A DNA stretch of 64,000 nt, from NCBI RefSeq assembly GCF_006337105.1, contig NZ_CP040871.1, positions 62,001 through 126,000 of the forward strand. The letters are read 5' to 3'. This stretch comes from Thermomonas aquatica (GTDB taxonomy: Bacteria > Pseudomonadota > Gammaproteobacteria > Xanthomonadales > Xanthomonadaceae). Shown here in pieces: positions 45,387 through 55,524 of this stretch. The notes under the pieces are model-generated. The model was not told where the DNA came from. It made no database searches and was given only the letters and a program-made list of their open reading frames with translations. Every line of letters starts with the position of its first letter. The first letter of the stretch is position 1. A program made the translations under genes and the position numbers.

Positions 45387-46526
45387 ATGCACGACTCGAC
45401 CCAAGCCGCCGCCCCCCGTTCCGGCCGCTTCCTCCCGCTCGCCCGCCTGAGCCTGCTGGCCCTGGCGCTTGCCCTTGCCGCCTGCAAGGGCGGTCCCGAA
45501 GGCGACAAGGGCAAGGACGGCAAGGATGCGGCCGACAAGGGCCCGGAAGCCGTGCCGGTGGAAGTGGCCAAGGCCGGTCGCCGTTCGATCGCCGCCAGCT
45601 ACATGGGCACCGCGCCGCTGGAAGCCCGCGGCGAATCGCAGGTGGTCGCCAAGACCTCGGGCATCGCCCTGCGCGTGTTCGCCGACGTCGGCCAGCAGGT
45701 CCGCGCCGGCCAGCCGCTGGTGCAGATCGACCGCGACCGCGCCGCCTTGCAGGTCGCCCAGGCCGATGCCCAGGTGCGCAAGCTGGAAGCGAACTACCGC
45801 CGCGCCTCGCAACTGGTGGAGCAGAAGATGGTCAGCGTCAACGACGTCGACCAGTTGCGCTACGACCTCGAGAACGCCCGCGCCAGCCTGCGCATGGCGC
45901 GTCTGGAACTGTCCTACGGCACCGTGACCGCGCCGATCTCGGGCGTGATCGCCGCGCGCAACATCAAGCTCGGCAACCTGGTGCAGATCAACACGCCGAT
46001 CTTCACCATCGTCGATACCTCGCGCCTGGAAGCCACCCTCAACGCGCCGGAACGCGAGATCGAAACGCTGAAGGCCGGGCAGGCCGTGCAGCTGAGCGTG
46101 GACGCGCTGCCGGGCAAGACCTTCGACGGCCGCATCGACCGCGTCTCGCCGGTGGTGGATTCCGGCAGCGGCACGTTCCGGGTGATCTGCGCGTTCGAAG
46201 GCGGCGGCCTGCTGCAGCCGGGCATGTTCGGCCGCATCCGCATCGAATACGACCAGCGCGCGAACGCATTGGTGATCCCGCGCACGGCGCTGCTGGAAGA
46301 CGGCAATGCGCCGGCGGTGTACACGGTCAGGGCCGACAAGGCCGCGCGCACCACCCTGAAGCTGGGCTATGTCGATGGCGAGTGGGTCGAGGTGCGCGAT
46401 GGCCTCAAGGAAGGCGATCCGGTGGTGGTGGCGGGCAAGGCCGCGTTGCGCGAGGGCAGCGCGGTGCAGGTGATCGGCGCCAAGGCCGCGCCGGCGTCCG
46501 CCGCGGCGCAGGCAGCCGCGCAATGA
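45387..46526 (+). CDS. RND efflux periplasmic adaptor (membrane fusion protein)
   Basis: A 379-residue adaptor. A lipoprotein signal (LALALALAACKGG, lipid Cys near 33) precedes the lipoyl-like and hairpin domains: ALRVFADVGQQVRAGQPLVQID, then a coiled-coil hairpin with ARASLRMARLELSYGTVTAPISGVIA. The beta-barrel region then runs to about 300. It links an RND pump to an outer-membrane channel. The ATGA overlap with the following pump gene shows cotranslation. No outer-membrane factor gene is in the cluster, so a shared TolC-like channel must be encoded elsewhere. Confidence 0.93.
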   Translation: MHDSTQAAAPRSGRFLPLARLSLLALALALAACKGGPEGDKGKDGKDAADKGPEAVPVEVAKAGRRSIAASYMGTAPLEARGESQVVAKTSGIALRVFADVGQQVRAGQPLVQIDRDRAALQVAQADAQVRKLEANYRRASQLVEQKMVSVNDVDQLRYDLENARASLRMARLELSYGTVTAPISGVIAARNIKLGNLVQINTPIFTIVDTSRLEATLNAPEREIETLKAGQAVQLSVDALPGKTFDGRIDRVSPVVDSGSGTFRVICAFEGGGLLQPGMFGRIRIEYDQRANALVIPRTALLEDGNAPAVYTVRADKAARTTLKLGYVDGEWVEVRDGLKEGDPVVVAGKAALREGSAVQVIGAKAAPASAAAQAAAQ

Positions 46527-49500
46527 GTCCGAACGATAGCCACGACCCGCTGGCATCGCCCGGCGGGTTCAGCCTGGTCGAGTTCGCCACCCGCCGTCGC
46601 GTCACCATCGCGATGATGACCCTGACCCTGGTGCTGTTCGGCCTGATCGCGCTGGGCAGCCTCAAGGTCAACCTGCTGCCCGACCTCAGTTACCCCACGC
46701 TGACCGTGCGCACCGACTACACCGGCGCCGCGCCTTCGGAAATCGAGACCCTGATCTCGCAGCCGGCGGAAGAAGCGCTGGGCGTGGTCAAGGGCCTGCG
46801 CAAGCTGAAGTCGATCAGCCGCACCGGGCAGAGCGACGTGGTGCTCGAGTTCGCCTGGGGCACCGACATGGACCAGGCCAGCCTGGACGTGCGCGACAAG
46901 ATGGAGTCGCTGCAGTTCCCGCTGGATGCCAAGCCGCCGGTGCTGCTGCGCTTCAATCCGTCGACCCAGCCGATCATGCGCCTGGCCTTGTCGCCGAAGC
47001 ATGCGGGCAAGGGCGGTGCGGGCGATGCCGAGGAAATCCGCCAGCTGATGGAACTGCGCCGCTTCGCCGACGACGACCTCAAGCGCAAGCTGGAGCCGGT
47101 CGATGGCGTGGCCGCGGTCAAGGTCGGCGGCGGCCTCGAGGACGAGGTGCAGGTCGACATCGACCAGCGCAAGCTCGCCCAGCTCGGGCTGTCGCCGGAT
47201 ACGGTGATCAGCCGCCTGCAGCAGGAGAACGTCAACGTCTCCGGCGGCCGCCTGGAAGAGGGGTCGCAGCGCTACCTGGTGCGCACCGTCAACCAGTTCG
47301 CGACGGTGGACGAGATCGCCAACATGCTGCTGACCACGCGCACCGCGTCGGCCAGCAGCGGCGGCTCGGAACAGGCGATGCGCCTGGCCGCGGCCAGCGG
47401 CGACGCCAGCGTGATGGCGGCGCTGTCGCAACAGGGCGGCAACGCCTCCTCGGGCAGCCTGCCGCTGCGCCTGAAGGACGTGGCCGAGGTGCGCCAGGGC
47501 TACAAGGAACGCGAGGCGATCATCCGCCTCAACGGCCGCGAGGCGGTCGAGCTGGCGATCTACAAGGAAGGCGACGCCAATACCGTCGCCACCGCGGACG
47601 CGCTGGAAGCGCGGCTCAAGAGCATCCGCGAGCAGCTGCCCGGCGACATCGAGCTGACCGTGATCGAGGACCAGTCGGTCTTCATCCGCAACGCCATCGG
47701 CGACGTCAAGCTGGACGCGGTGATCGGCGGCCTGCTGTCGATCCTGATCATCTTCCTGTTCCTGCGCGACGGCTGGAGCACGTTCGTGATCTCGCTGTCG
47801 CTGCCGGTGTCGATCATCGCGACGTTCTTCTTCATGGGCCAATTGGGCCTGAGCCTCAACGTGATGTCGCTGGGCGGCCTGGCGCTTGCGACCGGCCTGG
47901 TGGTCGACGACTCGATCGTGGTGCTGGAAAGCATCGCCAAGGCGCGCGAGCGCGGGCTCGGCATCCTCGAGGCCGCGATCGCCGGCACCCGCGAAGTGAG
48001 CATGGCGGTGGTCGCGTCCACCCTGACCACGATCGCGGTGTTCCTGCCGCTGGTGTTCGTGCAGGGCATCGCCGGCCAGTTGTTCCGCGACCAGGCACTG
48101 ACCGTGGCGATCGCCATCGGCGTGTCGCTGGTGGTGGCGATGACCCTGATCCCGATGCTGAGCGCGCTCAAGGGCCGCCCGCCGCTGGGCTTCCCGGAAG
48201 AGCCGGCGCATGCGCGCTGGGAAGCGCGGAAGACATGGCAGAAGCCGGCGATGTATGCCGGCCGCGGCCTCGGCGGCCTGTTCCGCTACGCGTTCTTCGG
48301 CATCGCATGGGCGATCGTGCGGGCGTGGCGCGGCCTCTCGGCGGTGGTCGGTCCGGTGATGCGCAAGGCCAGCGACCTGGCGATGGCGCCGTACGCGCGC
48401 GCCGAACGCGGCTACCTGCGCATCCTGCCGGCCGCGTTGCGGCGGCCGACGCCGGTGCTGCTGGTCGCCGGCATCGCCTTCGCGCTGACGCTTGCCGCGT
48501 TGCCGCTGCTCGGCACCGACCTGATCCCGCAGCTGGCGCAGGATCGCTTCGATATGACCGCCAAGCTGCCGCCCGGCACGCCGCTGGCGCAGACCGACGC
48601 GCTGATCCGCGACGTGCAGGCCAGGCATGCCAAGGACGATGGCGTGCGCGTGCTGTACGGCGTGTCCGGCACCGGCACCCGGCTGGATGCCAGCCCGACC
48701 GAGAGCGGCGAGAACATCGGCAAGCTGTCGGTGGTGATGGCCGACAACAAGGCCGAGGCGCCGCTGACCGAAGCCCTGCGCAAGACCATGCAGGCCTATC
48801 CGTCGGCGCAGGTGGACTTCAGCCGGCCGGAACTGTTCAGCCTGTCGCCGCCGCTGGAAATCGAGGTGGAAGGCGCCGACCTGGAGCAGATCCGCGTTGC
48901 CGGCGCGAAACTCGCCGGCATGCTGCGCGCCAATCCGCACTACGCCGACGTGAAGTCGACCGTGGAGCAGGGCTTCCCGGAGATCCAGATCGTGTTCGAC
49001 CAGGACCGCGCCGCGGCGCTGGGCCTGACCACGCGCCAGATCGCCGACGCCGTGGTGAAGAAGGTGAAGGGCGAGGTCGCCACCCGCTACAGCTTCCGCG
49101 ACCGCAAGATCGACGTGCTGGTGCGCGCGCAGGAAAGCGATCGCGCCTCGGTCGACGACATCCGCCACCTGATCGTGAACCCGGGCGGCGGCGCCCCGGT
49201 GGAACTGGCCTCGGTGGCCGAGGTGGTGTCGACCACCGGCCCCAGCGAGATCCATCGCGCCGACCAGCACCGCGTCGCGATCATCTCCGCCAACCTGCGC
49301 GGCATCGACCTCGGCAACGCGATCCGCGAGGTCGACGCCATGGTCGCGCAGAACCCGCTGGGCACCGACATCGACATGCGCATCGGCGGCCAGGGCCAGG
49401 AACTGTCGGAATCGATCCGCTCGCTGCTGTTCGCGTTCGGCCTGGCGATCTTCCTGGTCTACCTGGTGATGGCCTCGCAGTTCGAATCGCTGCTGCATCC

Positions 49501-50011
49501 GTTCGTGATCCTGTTCACCATCCCGCTGGCGATGGTCGGCGCGGTGGCGGCATTGATGCTGACCCGCGCGCCGGTGTCGGTGGTGGTGTTCATCGGCCTG
49601 ATCCTGCTGGTCGGGCTGGTGGTGAAGAACGCGATCATCCTGATCGACAAGGTCAACCAGCTGCGCGAGGAAGGCGTGGCCAAGCGCGAGGCGCTGGTCG
49701 AGGGCGCGCGTTCGCGCCTGCGCCCGATCATGATGACCACGCTGTGCGCGGTGTTCGGCTTCCTGCCGCTGGCGCTGGCGTTCGGCGAGGGCGCGGAAGT
49801 GCGCGCGCCGATGGCGACCACGGTGATCGGCGGCCTGCTGGTGTCCACCTTGCTGACGCTGGTGGTGATCCCGGTGGTGTACGACCTGCTGGACCGCAAG
49901 CCCGACGGGTTCTACGCCGAGCGCGGCCGGCGCGCGCGCCGCAACGCGGAGACCGTGGCGGAAGTGCTGTCGCACGAGCACGACCCGTTGAACGGCGGCG
50001 GCAGGGCCTGA
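46523..50011 (+). CDS. RND efflux permease (first of two)
   Basis: A 1162-residue RND pump, longer than the usual 1020-1050. The twelve-helix layout is visible with two large periplasmic loops, the Asp pair region GLALATGLVVDDSIVVLESI in TM4 and the RND ends RLRPIMMTTLCAVFGFLPLAL. Extra length comes from insertions: a Ser/Gly/Ala-rich one near residue 280-310 and a long Trp/Arg-rich one around 565-620 between the two halves. Export substrates are unknown. It follows the adaptor in an ATGA overlap and is followed by a second, different pump gene. Confidence 0.93.
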   Translation: MSPNDSHDPLASPGGFSLVEFATRRRVTIAMMTLTLVLFGLIALGSLKVNLLPDLSYPTLTVRTDYTGAAPSEIETLISQPAEEALGVVKGLRKLKSISRTGQSDVVLEFAWGTDMDQASLDVRDKMESLQFPLDAKPPVLLRFNPSTQPIMRLALSPKHAGKGGAGDAEEIRQLMELRRFADDDLKRKLEPVDGVAAVKVGGGLEDEVQVDIDQRKLAQLGLSPDTVISRLQQENVNVSGGRLEEGSQRYLVRTVNQFATVDEIANMLLTTRTASASSGGSEQAMRLAAASGDASVMAALSQQGGNASSGSLPLRLKDVAEVRQGYKEREAIIRLNGREAVELAIYKEGDANTVATADALEARLKSIREQLPGDIELTVIEDQSVFIRNAIGDVKLDAVIGGLLSILIIFLFLRDGWSTFVISLSLPVSIIATFFFMGQLGLSLNVMSLGGLALATGLVVDDSIVVLESIAKARERGLGILEAAIAGTREVSMAVVASTLTTIAVFLPLVFVQGIAGQLFRDQALTVAIAIGVSLVVAMTLIPMLSALKGRPPLGFPEEPAHARWEARKTWQKPAMYAGRGLGGLFRYAFFGIAWAIVRAWRGLSAVVGPVMRKASDLAMAPYARAERGYLRILPAALRRPTPVLLVAGIAFALTLAALPLLGTDLIPQLAQDRFDMTAKLPPGTPLAQTDALIRDVQARHAKDDGVRVLYGVSGTGTRLDASPTESGENIGKLSVVMADNKAEAPLTEALRKTMQAYPSAQVDFSRPELFSLSPPLEIEVEGADLEQIRVAGAKLAGMLRANPHYADVKSTVEQGFPEIQIVFDQDRAAALGLTTRQIADAVVKKVKGEVATRYSFRDRKIDVLVRAQESDRASVDDIRHLIVNPGGGAPVELASVAEVVSTTGPSEIHRADQHRVAIISANLRGIDLGNAIREVDAMVAQNPLGTDIDMRIGGQGQELSESIRSLLFAFGLAIFLVYLVMASQFESLLHPFVILFTIPLAMVGAVAALMLTRAPVSVVVFIGLILLVGLVVKNAIILIDKVNQLREEGVAKREALVEGARSRLRPIMMTTLCAVFGFLPLALAFGEGAEVRAPMATTVIGGLLVSTLLTLVVIPVVYDLLDRKPDGFYAERGRRARRNAETVAEVLSHEHDPLNGGGRA

Positions 50012-50018
50012 TCGCGCG

Positions 50019-53000
50019 ATGAACATCACCGAACTGTCCATCCGCCGCCCGATCACCACGATCATGCTGTTCGTGTCGATGGTGGTGATCGGCCTGATCG
50101 CCTCGTTCCGGCTGCCGCTGGAAGCCGAGCCTGAAGCCAGCATCCCGTTCTTCTTCGTGCAATTGCCGTACGCCGGCTCGACCTCGGAGGAAGTGGAGCG
50201 CAACCTGGTGCGGCCGGTCGAGGAAGCGCTGGCGACGATGCCCGGCATCGAATCGATGAACTCGCGGGCGAACGCCGAAGGCGGTTCGGTCCAGGTGCGC
50301 TTCAGCGACTGGAACAAGGACATCGCGATCGCCGCGTCGGAGGCGCGCGAGCGCATCGACGCGATCCGCGACCAATTGCCGGACGATTTCCGCCGCTATT
50401 TCGTGTTCCGCTGGAGCACCTCGGACCGCGAGGCGCTCAGCCTGCGCCTGACCAGCAGCGTCGACCTGACCACCCGCGCCGACCTGATCGAACGCAGCAT
50501 CAAGCAGCGCCTGGAGCGCTTGCCGGGCGTCGCCCGGGTGGAAGTGGAGGGCGTGGCCAAGCAGGAAGTGCTGGTGGCGCTGGACAAGGACCGGCTCAAC
50601 GCGCACGGGGTGGCGCTGAACGCGCTGGTGCAGCAGCTGCAGGCGGCCAACTTCTCGGTTTCCGCGGGAGAGATCAGCGAGGCGGGGCGGCGCCTGCGCG
50701 TGCAGCCGCGCGGCGAACTGCTGGAATTGCAGCAGCTGCGCGACCTGCGCATCGACCAGCGCGGCACCCGCCTGTCCGACGTCGCCGACATCGACCTGAA
50801 GCCGCAGCGCATGGACTACGTGCGGCGGATGGACGGCAAGCCCAGCGTCGGCGTGGACATCTACAAGGAGCGCTCGGCCAACCTGGTCGACCTGTCGCGC
50901 TCGGTGCGCGCGGAGATCGCCGAACTGGAGAAGGATCCGGCGATGCGCGGGGTCAACATCGAGGTCACCGACGACCAGGGCCAGGCGGTGACCAGCTCGC
51001 TGCTGGCGCTGGCGGAAGCCGGCGGCATCGGCCTGCTGCTGTCGGTGATCGTGCTGTACGCGTTCCTGCGCCATTGGCCGTCCACCCTGATGGTGAGCAC
51101 GGCGATCCCGATCTGCTTCGTCATGACCCTGGGCTTCATGTACTTCACCGGCATCTCGCTCAACATCATCTCGATGATGGGCCTGCTGCTGGCGGTGGGC
51201 ATGCTGGTCGACAACGCGGTGGTGGTGGTCGAGAGCATCTACCAGGAGCGCGAGAAGTACCCCGACCGGCCGTGGCTGGCCTCGGTCATCGGCACCCGCC
51301 ACGTCGCCATCGCGCTGTCCGCGGGCACCCTGTGCCACTGCGTGGTGTTCCTGCCGATGATGTTCGGCGAGAAGAACATCATCACCATCTACCTGTCGCA
51401 GCTGGCGGTGACCATCTCGTTCTCGCTGCTGGCCTCGTGGCTGGTCGCGATCAGCCTGATCCCGATGCTGTCGGCGCGGATGAAGACCCCGCCGGCGCTG
51501 AAGTCGCCGTTCATCACCGCGCTGCAGGCGCGCTATGCGCGCGCGCTGCGCTGGACCCTGGAGCACCGCGGCTGGAGCGTGGCCGGCATCCTCGCCATCT
51601 CGCTGGTCAGCGTGTACCCGATGACCCACACCCAGGGCGGCGGCGACGACAACGACCCCACCGAGATCAACATCTTCTACCAGTGGAAGGGCGCCTATTC
51701 CAAGGAGGAAATGGGCAAGGAAGTGGCGCGGGTGGAGGCCTACGTCAACGCCAACCGCAAGCCGTTCCACGTCGAGCGCGTGTACAGCCGCTACAGCGAG
51801 CAGGGCTGGGCGCAGACCCGCCTGTTCCTCGACGTCGAGGACCCGGAACTCAACAAGAAGATCTCCGAGGAGGTGCGCAAGGGCCTGCCCAAGTCGGCGC
51901 GCGCCAACCTCGGCATCGGCTGGCCGGGCGGGATGGGCGGCGACGACAGCAAGGGCATTACCTTCAGCCTGGTCGGCGATTCCACCCAGACCCTGCAGGA
52001 ACTGGCCGCGGACATCGTGCCGATGCTGGGCCGCAACCCGAAGCTGCGCGACGTGCGGGTCGACACCGGCGACGCCAACACCGAGCTCACGGTGCGGGTG
52101 AACCGCGAGCGCGCCGCCGCCTACGGCTTCAGCGCGCAGCAGGTGGCGCAGTTCGTCGGCATGGCCCTGCGCGGCTCCTCGCTGCGCGACTTCCACCGCG
52201 AGGAAATCGAGATCCCGGTCAACGTGCGCTTCGCCGGTTCGGACGATTACGGCGTCGAGGACCTGTCGACCTTCATGGTGCGCGCGCCCAACGGCACCGA
52301 CGTGCCGCTGCTGGCGATGGTGGACGTGGGCATGAGCCCGGCCGCCACCCAGATCCAGCGCCAGAGCCGGCAGACCATGCTGCAGGTGCAGGCGGGGCTG
52401 GCCAAGGACGTGTCGATGGAGGACGCGCGCAAGTCGATCGAGGATTCGCTGAAGGCGATGCAGTTCCCGCCCGGCTACGGCTACACCTTCGACGGCGGCG
52501 GCTTCAACATCAACTTCGACGGCATGGCGCAGATGATGCGCGCGATCGGCATCGCGCTGGTGCTGATGCTGGTGATCATGGCCGCGGTGTTCGAGTCGCT
52601 GCTGTTCCCGCTGGCGATCATGTCCTGCGTGCTGTTCTCGATCTTCGGCGTGTACTGGCTGTTCTGGATCACCGGCACCGAGATGAACATCATGGCGGTG
52701 ATCGGCATCCTGGTGCTGATGGGGGTGGTGGTGAACAACGGCATCGTCATGATCGAGCACATCAACAACCTGCGCCGGCGCGGCCTGCCGCGCACCGAGG
52801 CGCTGGTCGAAGGCAGCCGCGAACGCCTGCGCCCGATCATGATGACGATGGGCACCGCGATCCTGGCGATGATCCCGATCGCGCTGTCGACCAAGACCGC
52901 CGAGGGCATGCCGCCGTACTACCCGATGGCGCGCGCGATCGCCGGCGGGCTGGCGTTCTCGACCGTGGTCAGCCTGCTGTTCCTGCCGACCATCTACGCG

Positions 53001-53093
53001 ATGCTGGACGACCTGCGCATGGGCAGCGCCAAGCTGCTCCGCAGGGCGCGCATGACCCGCGCGCAGCGCCGCCAAGCCGGGGCCGCGGCATGA
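50019..53093 (+). CDS. RND efflux permease (second of two)
   Basis: A 1024-residue RND transporter of usual length, clearly diverged from the first. It starts MNITELSIRRPITTIMLF, the typical RND N-terminus. TM4 carries LLLAVGMLVDNAVVVVESIY with the proton-relay Asp, and TM10 has GVVVNNGIVMIEHINNLR with Asn-Asn in place of the second Asp. The downstream ERLRPIMMTMGTAIL is conserved. Two RND genes behind one adaptor recall MdtBC/MuxBC pairs that function as hetero-trimers. It begins 7 bp after the first pump and ends in an ATGA overlap with the next gene. Confidence 0.93.
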   Translation: MNITELSIRRPITTIMLFVSMVVIGLIASFRLPLEAEPEASIPFFFVQLPYAGSTSEEVERNLVRPVEEALATMPGIESMNSRANAEGGSVQVRFSDWNKDIAIAASEARERIDAIRDQLPDDFRRYFVFRWSTSDREALSLRLTSSVDLTTRADLIERSIKQRLERLPGVARVEVEGVAKQEVLVALDKDRLNAHGVALNALVQQLQAANFSVSAGEISEAGRRLRVQPRGELLELQQLRDLRIDQRGTRLSDVADIDLKPQRMDYVRRMDGKPSVGVDIYKERSANLVDLSRSVRAEIAELEKDPAMRGVNIEVTDDQGQAVTSSLLALAEAGGIGLLLSVIVLYAFLRHWPSTLMVSTAIPICFVMTLGFMYFTGISLNIISMMGLLLAVGMLVDNAVVVVESIYQEREKYPDRPWLASVIGTRHVAIALSAGTLCHCVVFLPMMFGEKNIITIYLSQLAVTISFSLLASWLVAISLIPMLSARMKTPPALKSPFITALQARYARALRWTLEHRGWSVAGILAISLVSVYPMTHTQGGGDDNDPTEINIFYQWKGAYSKEEMGKEVARVEAYVNANRKPFHVERVYSRYSEQGWAQTRLFLDVEDPELNKKISEEVRKGLPKSARANLGIGWPGGMGGDDSKGITFSLVGDSTQTLQELAADIVPMLGRNPKLRDVRVDTGDANTELTVRVNRERAAAYGFSAQQVAQFVGMALRGSSLRDFHREEIEIPVNVRFAGSDDYGVEDLSTFMVRAPNGTDVPLLAMVDVGMSPAATQIQRQSRQTMLQVQAGLAKDVSMEDARKSIEDSLKAMQFPPGYGYTFDGGGFNINFDGMAQMMRAIGIALVLMLVIMAAVFESLLFPLAIMSCVLFSIFGVYWLFWITGTEMNIMAVIGILVLMGVVVNNGIVMIEHINNLRRRGLPRTEALVEGSRERLRPIMMTMGTAILAMIPIALSTKTAEGMPPYYPMARAIAGGLAFSTVVSLLFLPTIYAMLDDLRMGSAKLLRRARMTRAQRRQAGAAA

Positions 53094-53776
53094 CCGCGGG
53101 CGCGGTCGCCGTGCGCCGCGACGGGCGCATTTCAGGCGCGCTGTACCTGGTCGTGGTGCTCGCCGGCATGTTCTGCCTCGCCTACGTGCCGTCGAAGCTG
53201 GGCGCCTCGCCCGCCGGGGCCTCGGCGCATGCGGATCTGTTCCGTGCCGGCATCGCCGCCTTCCTGCTGATGCAGGTGGCGTTCCTGTTGCTGCCGTTCG
53301 CGCTGTACCGGGTGCTGGGCGACGTGAACCGCCAAGCCGCGGTGCTGATGGTGGCGCTGGCGGCGGTCAGCGTGCCGATCGGGCTGGTGGCGGTGACGCA
53401 CCGGATGGAGGCGTTGTCGCTGCTCGAAGGCGCGCCCGGCACCGCTTCCGATGCGATGGAAGCCGCGTTCGCGCTGTGCCTGCAGCGCTATGGCCATGGC
53501 CTGCGCATCGCCAGCCTGTTCTGGGGGCTGTGGCTGTTGCCGTTCGGCTGGCTGGTGCTGCGTTCCGGCCGACTGCCGCGGGTGTTGGCTGCGTGCCTGC
53601 TGCTGGGCGGCGTGGGCTATGTCGTGCAAGTGTTCGGCGGCTTGTGGCCGGGTATCGCGGATGCCGGATGGATGGCTTACGTGCGCATGCCGGCGGCCAT
53701 CGGCGAGATCGGCAGCTGCCTGTGGCTGCTCGCGTTCGGCGCACGCCCGGGCCTGCAGCGATCATCCACCGATTGA
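53090..53776 (+). CDS. DUF4386-type membrane protein
   Basis: A 228-residue protein with about six membrane segments, beginning GRISGALYLVVVLAGMFCLAYVPSKL. The GRISGALYLVVVLAGMF start and the later LFWGLWLLPFGWLVLRSGRLPRVLA region match DUF4386 proteins. The function is unknown. Its ATG overlaps the stop of the second pump (ATGA at 53090-53093), so it is very likely in the same transcript as the RND genes, although its role with them is not known. Confidence 0.8.
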   Translation: MTAGAVAVRRDGRISGALYLVVVLAGMFCLAYVPSKLGASPAGASAHADLFRAGIAAFLLMQVAFLLLPFALYRVLGDVNRQAAVLMVALAAVSVPIGLVAVTHRMEALSLLEGAPGTASDAMEAAFALCLQRYGHGLRIASLFWGLWLLPFGWLVLRSGRLPRVLAACLLLGGVGYVVQVFGGLWPGIADAGWMAYVRMPAAIGEIGSCLWLLAFGARPGLQRSSTD

Positions 53777-53787
53777 GGGAAACGCCG

Positions 53788-54207
53788 ATGACGGTCGATG
53801 CAACGCGAACCTTGTCCGATCCACCACTGCCGCTGCGGGTGAAGCTGTCCGCACTGTGGTCCAGCCTGACCTTCTGCTACCTCTACGGCGATTATTTCGG
53901 CCTGTACAAACCCGGCAAGCTGCAGCACATGCTCGACGGCGCCGGCCCGATGGGCCCGGCCAGCCAGGGCTCGCTGCTGTTCGTCGCGCTGCTGCTGGTG
54001 GTGCCGGGACTGATGGCGTTCCTGTCGCTGGCGTTGCCGGCGCGCCTGGCGCGTTGGCTGTGCATCGGACTGGCGCTGTTCTACGCGGTGTTCGTCGCGC
54101 TCACCATGCCCGGTGCGTGGTGGTTCTACCTGGCCTACAGCGGCATCGAAATCGCCCTGTGCGGGGCCGTCGCCTGGCTGGCGTGGCGTTGGCCGCGGGC
54201 GGCGTGA
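53788..54207 (+). CDS. Small four-helix membrane protein (DUF6326-like)
   Basis: A 139-residue protein with four membrane segments. The start RVKLSALWSSLTFCYLYGDYFGLY resembles the DUF6326 family pattern (LS-LW-F-NYLYAD), and the fourth helix ends near WLAWRWPRAA. The gene follows DUF4386 by 11 bp with GAGGGA upstream of the ATG, so it probably ends the RND operon. No function is known. It converges on the TraB-type gene with only 6 bp between stops. Confidence 0.7.
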   Translation: MTVDATRTLSDPPLPLRVKLSALWSSLTFCYLYGDYFGLYKPGKLQHMLDGAGPMGPASQGSLLFVALLLVVPGLMAFLSLALPARLARWLCIGLALFYAVFVALTMPGAWWFYLAYSGIEIALCGAVAWLAWRWPRAA

Positions 54208-54213
54208 GCGGGT

Positions 54214-55422
54214 TCAGCCCAACAGCTTGCGCACGATCGCCGCGCCGGAGATCCACACGCCGGCCATGCTGCCGAGGTTGGTGAGCAGGAACACCAGCAC
54301 CACCCGGCACACGCGGTTGCGGTACCAGCCGCCAAGCGTCTGCGCGTCGTCGCGCAATGCGAGGAAATCCGGATAGGCCGGCTTGCGCAGGTGCACTTCC
54401 ACCAGCGCGCTGAACATGCCCGGCGGCAGGCCGGGGCGGAACGGCTTGAGCGGCGCCGCCACCGCGGCGGTGAGGATGCTGAGCAGGTGCCCGCGCGCCA
54501 GCAGCGCGCCGAGGCCGGCCAGGCCGCCGGTCCACAGCACCCATTGCAGCAGCAGGTCCTTGCCGAGGTCGGCGCCGCCGCGGGCGAAACCCCAGGCGAT
54601 GCCGCCGCAGATCAACAGCATCAGCACGATGGTGATCCACGGGATGTTGCGCTTCTTCGCGACATGCGCGAGTTCGGCGGTCAGCGCGGCGGGCGCGCGT
54701 GTTTCGTCGGCCAGGTATTTCGCCATGCCCTTGAGATGGCCGGCGCCGACCACCGCAAGCACGTGTTGCGCGCCATCGTCGCGCTCGCGCAGCTTGGCCG
54801 CCATGTACTGGTCGCGTTCGTCGATCAGGGTGGCGTACAGCGAGGGCGTGTCGCGCGCGAAGTCGCCGAAGCTGGATTCGAGCATGTCGCCTTCCTTCAG
54901 CCGCTCGATGTCGTCCTCGGACACGTCTTCCTTGTCGAACAAGCTGCCGGCGAGGCCGCCGATCAGCTTCATCCGGTCCCACCAGCTGAGGCCCTGCAGG
55001 ATGCGGCGGAAGGTGATGCCGACGTCGCGGTCGATCAGCTGCAGGTGCAGGTTGCGCGCGACCGCCTCGGTCGCGGCGGCTTTCAGTTCCGCGCCGGGTT
55101 CGATGTCGAGCTGTTCCGCCAGCCGGCGCTGGTACGCGGCCAGCGCCAGGTTCGCCGCGAACGGCGCCACCTTGCGTTCGCGGATCACCTTGACCAGGTC
55201 GAGCTGGGCCAGCGCGTCCGGGTTGGTCAGCGCCTTGTGGCGTTGCTCGTCCAGCTCCACCGCCACCGCGTCGAAGCGGCCGCTGTCGATCGCCGCCAGC
55301 ACCGCGTCGATGCTGGTCTTCGACACGTGCGCGGTGCCGAGCAGGGTGTAGCGGACCCCATCGCGTTCCAGTTCGACGATGGGTTGCCCGGCGAAGGCAT
55401 CGGTGGTGGGTTCGGTGGTCAT
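54214..55422 (-). CDS. TraB-family protein
   Basis: A 402-residue membrane protein of the TraB/PrgY group. The characteristic motifs are LLGTAHVSKTS near residues 27-38 and VVGAGHLKGM near 222, with the Gly-x-x-His pairs that define the family. Four to five membrane segments lie after residue 240 (WITIVLMLLICGGIAWGF and others). TraB/PrgY proteins of Gram-positives limit a pheromone, and the fold is related to metalloproteases. In Proteobacteria the role is not established. The ATG at 55422 is the family start. Confidence 0.85.
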   Translation of the reverse strand: MTTEPTTDAFAGQPIVELERDGVRYTLLGTAHVSKTSIDAVLAAIDSGRFDAVAVELDEQRHKALTNPDALAQLDLVKVIRERKVAPFAANLALAAYQRRLAEQLDIEPGAELKAAATEAVARNLHLQLIDRDVGITFRRILQGLSWWDRMKLIGGLAGSLFDKEDVSEDDIERLKEGDMLESSFGDFARDTPSLYATLIDERDQYMAAKLRERDDGAQHVLAVVGAGHLKGMAKYLADETRAPAALTAELAHVAKKRNIPWITIVLMLLICGGIAWGFARGGADLGKDLLLQWVLWTGGLAGLGALLARGHLLSILTAAVAAPLKPFRPGLPPGMFSALVEVHLRKPAYPDFLALRDDAQTLGGWYRNRVCRVVLVFLLTNLGSMAGVWISGAAIVRKLLG

Positions 55423-55524
55423 CGTGCCTGCGCGGTCGTGCGGGGTGGGCGTCGGGAAACGGCCGCCATTCGCATGGCGGCCGCGCAGGATAGACGGTTT
55501 CGCGATGGCGATGCCGGCTGCCGC

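Noticed and set aside
46367-50356. Very long open frame on the minus strand opposite the first RND pump
   Set aside because: Its Arg/His/Gln-rich translation has no recognisable fold and mirrors a real RND pump; high GC leaves few stops on the opposite strand.
49728-53075. 1115-codon minus-strand open frame opposite the second RND pump
   Set aside because: Low-complexity His/Gln/Arg/Ala shadow of a clear transporter gene; no start signal.
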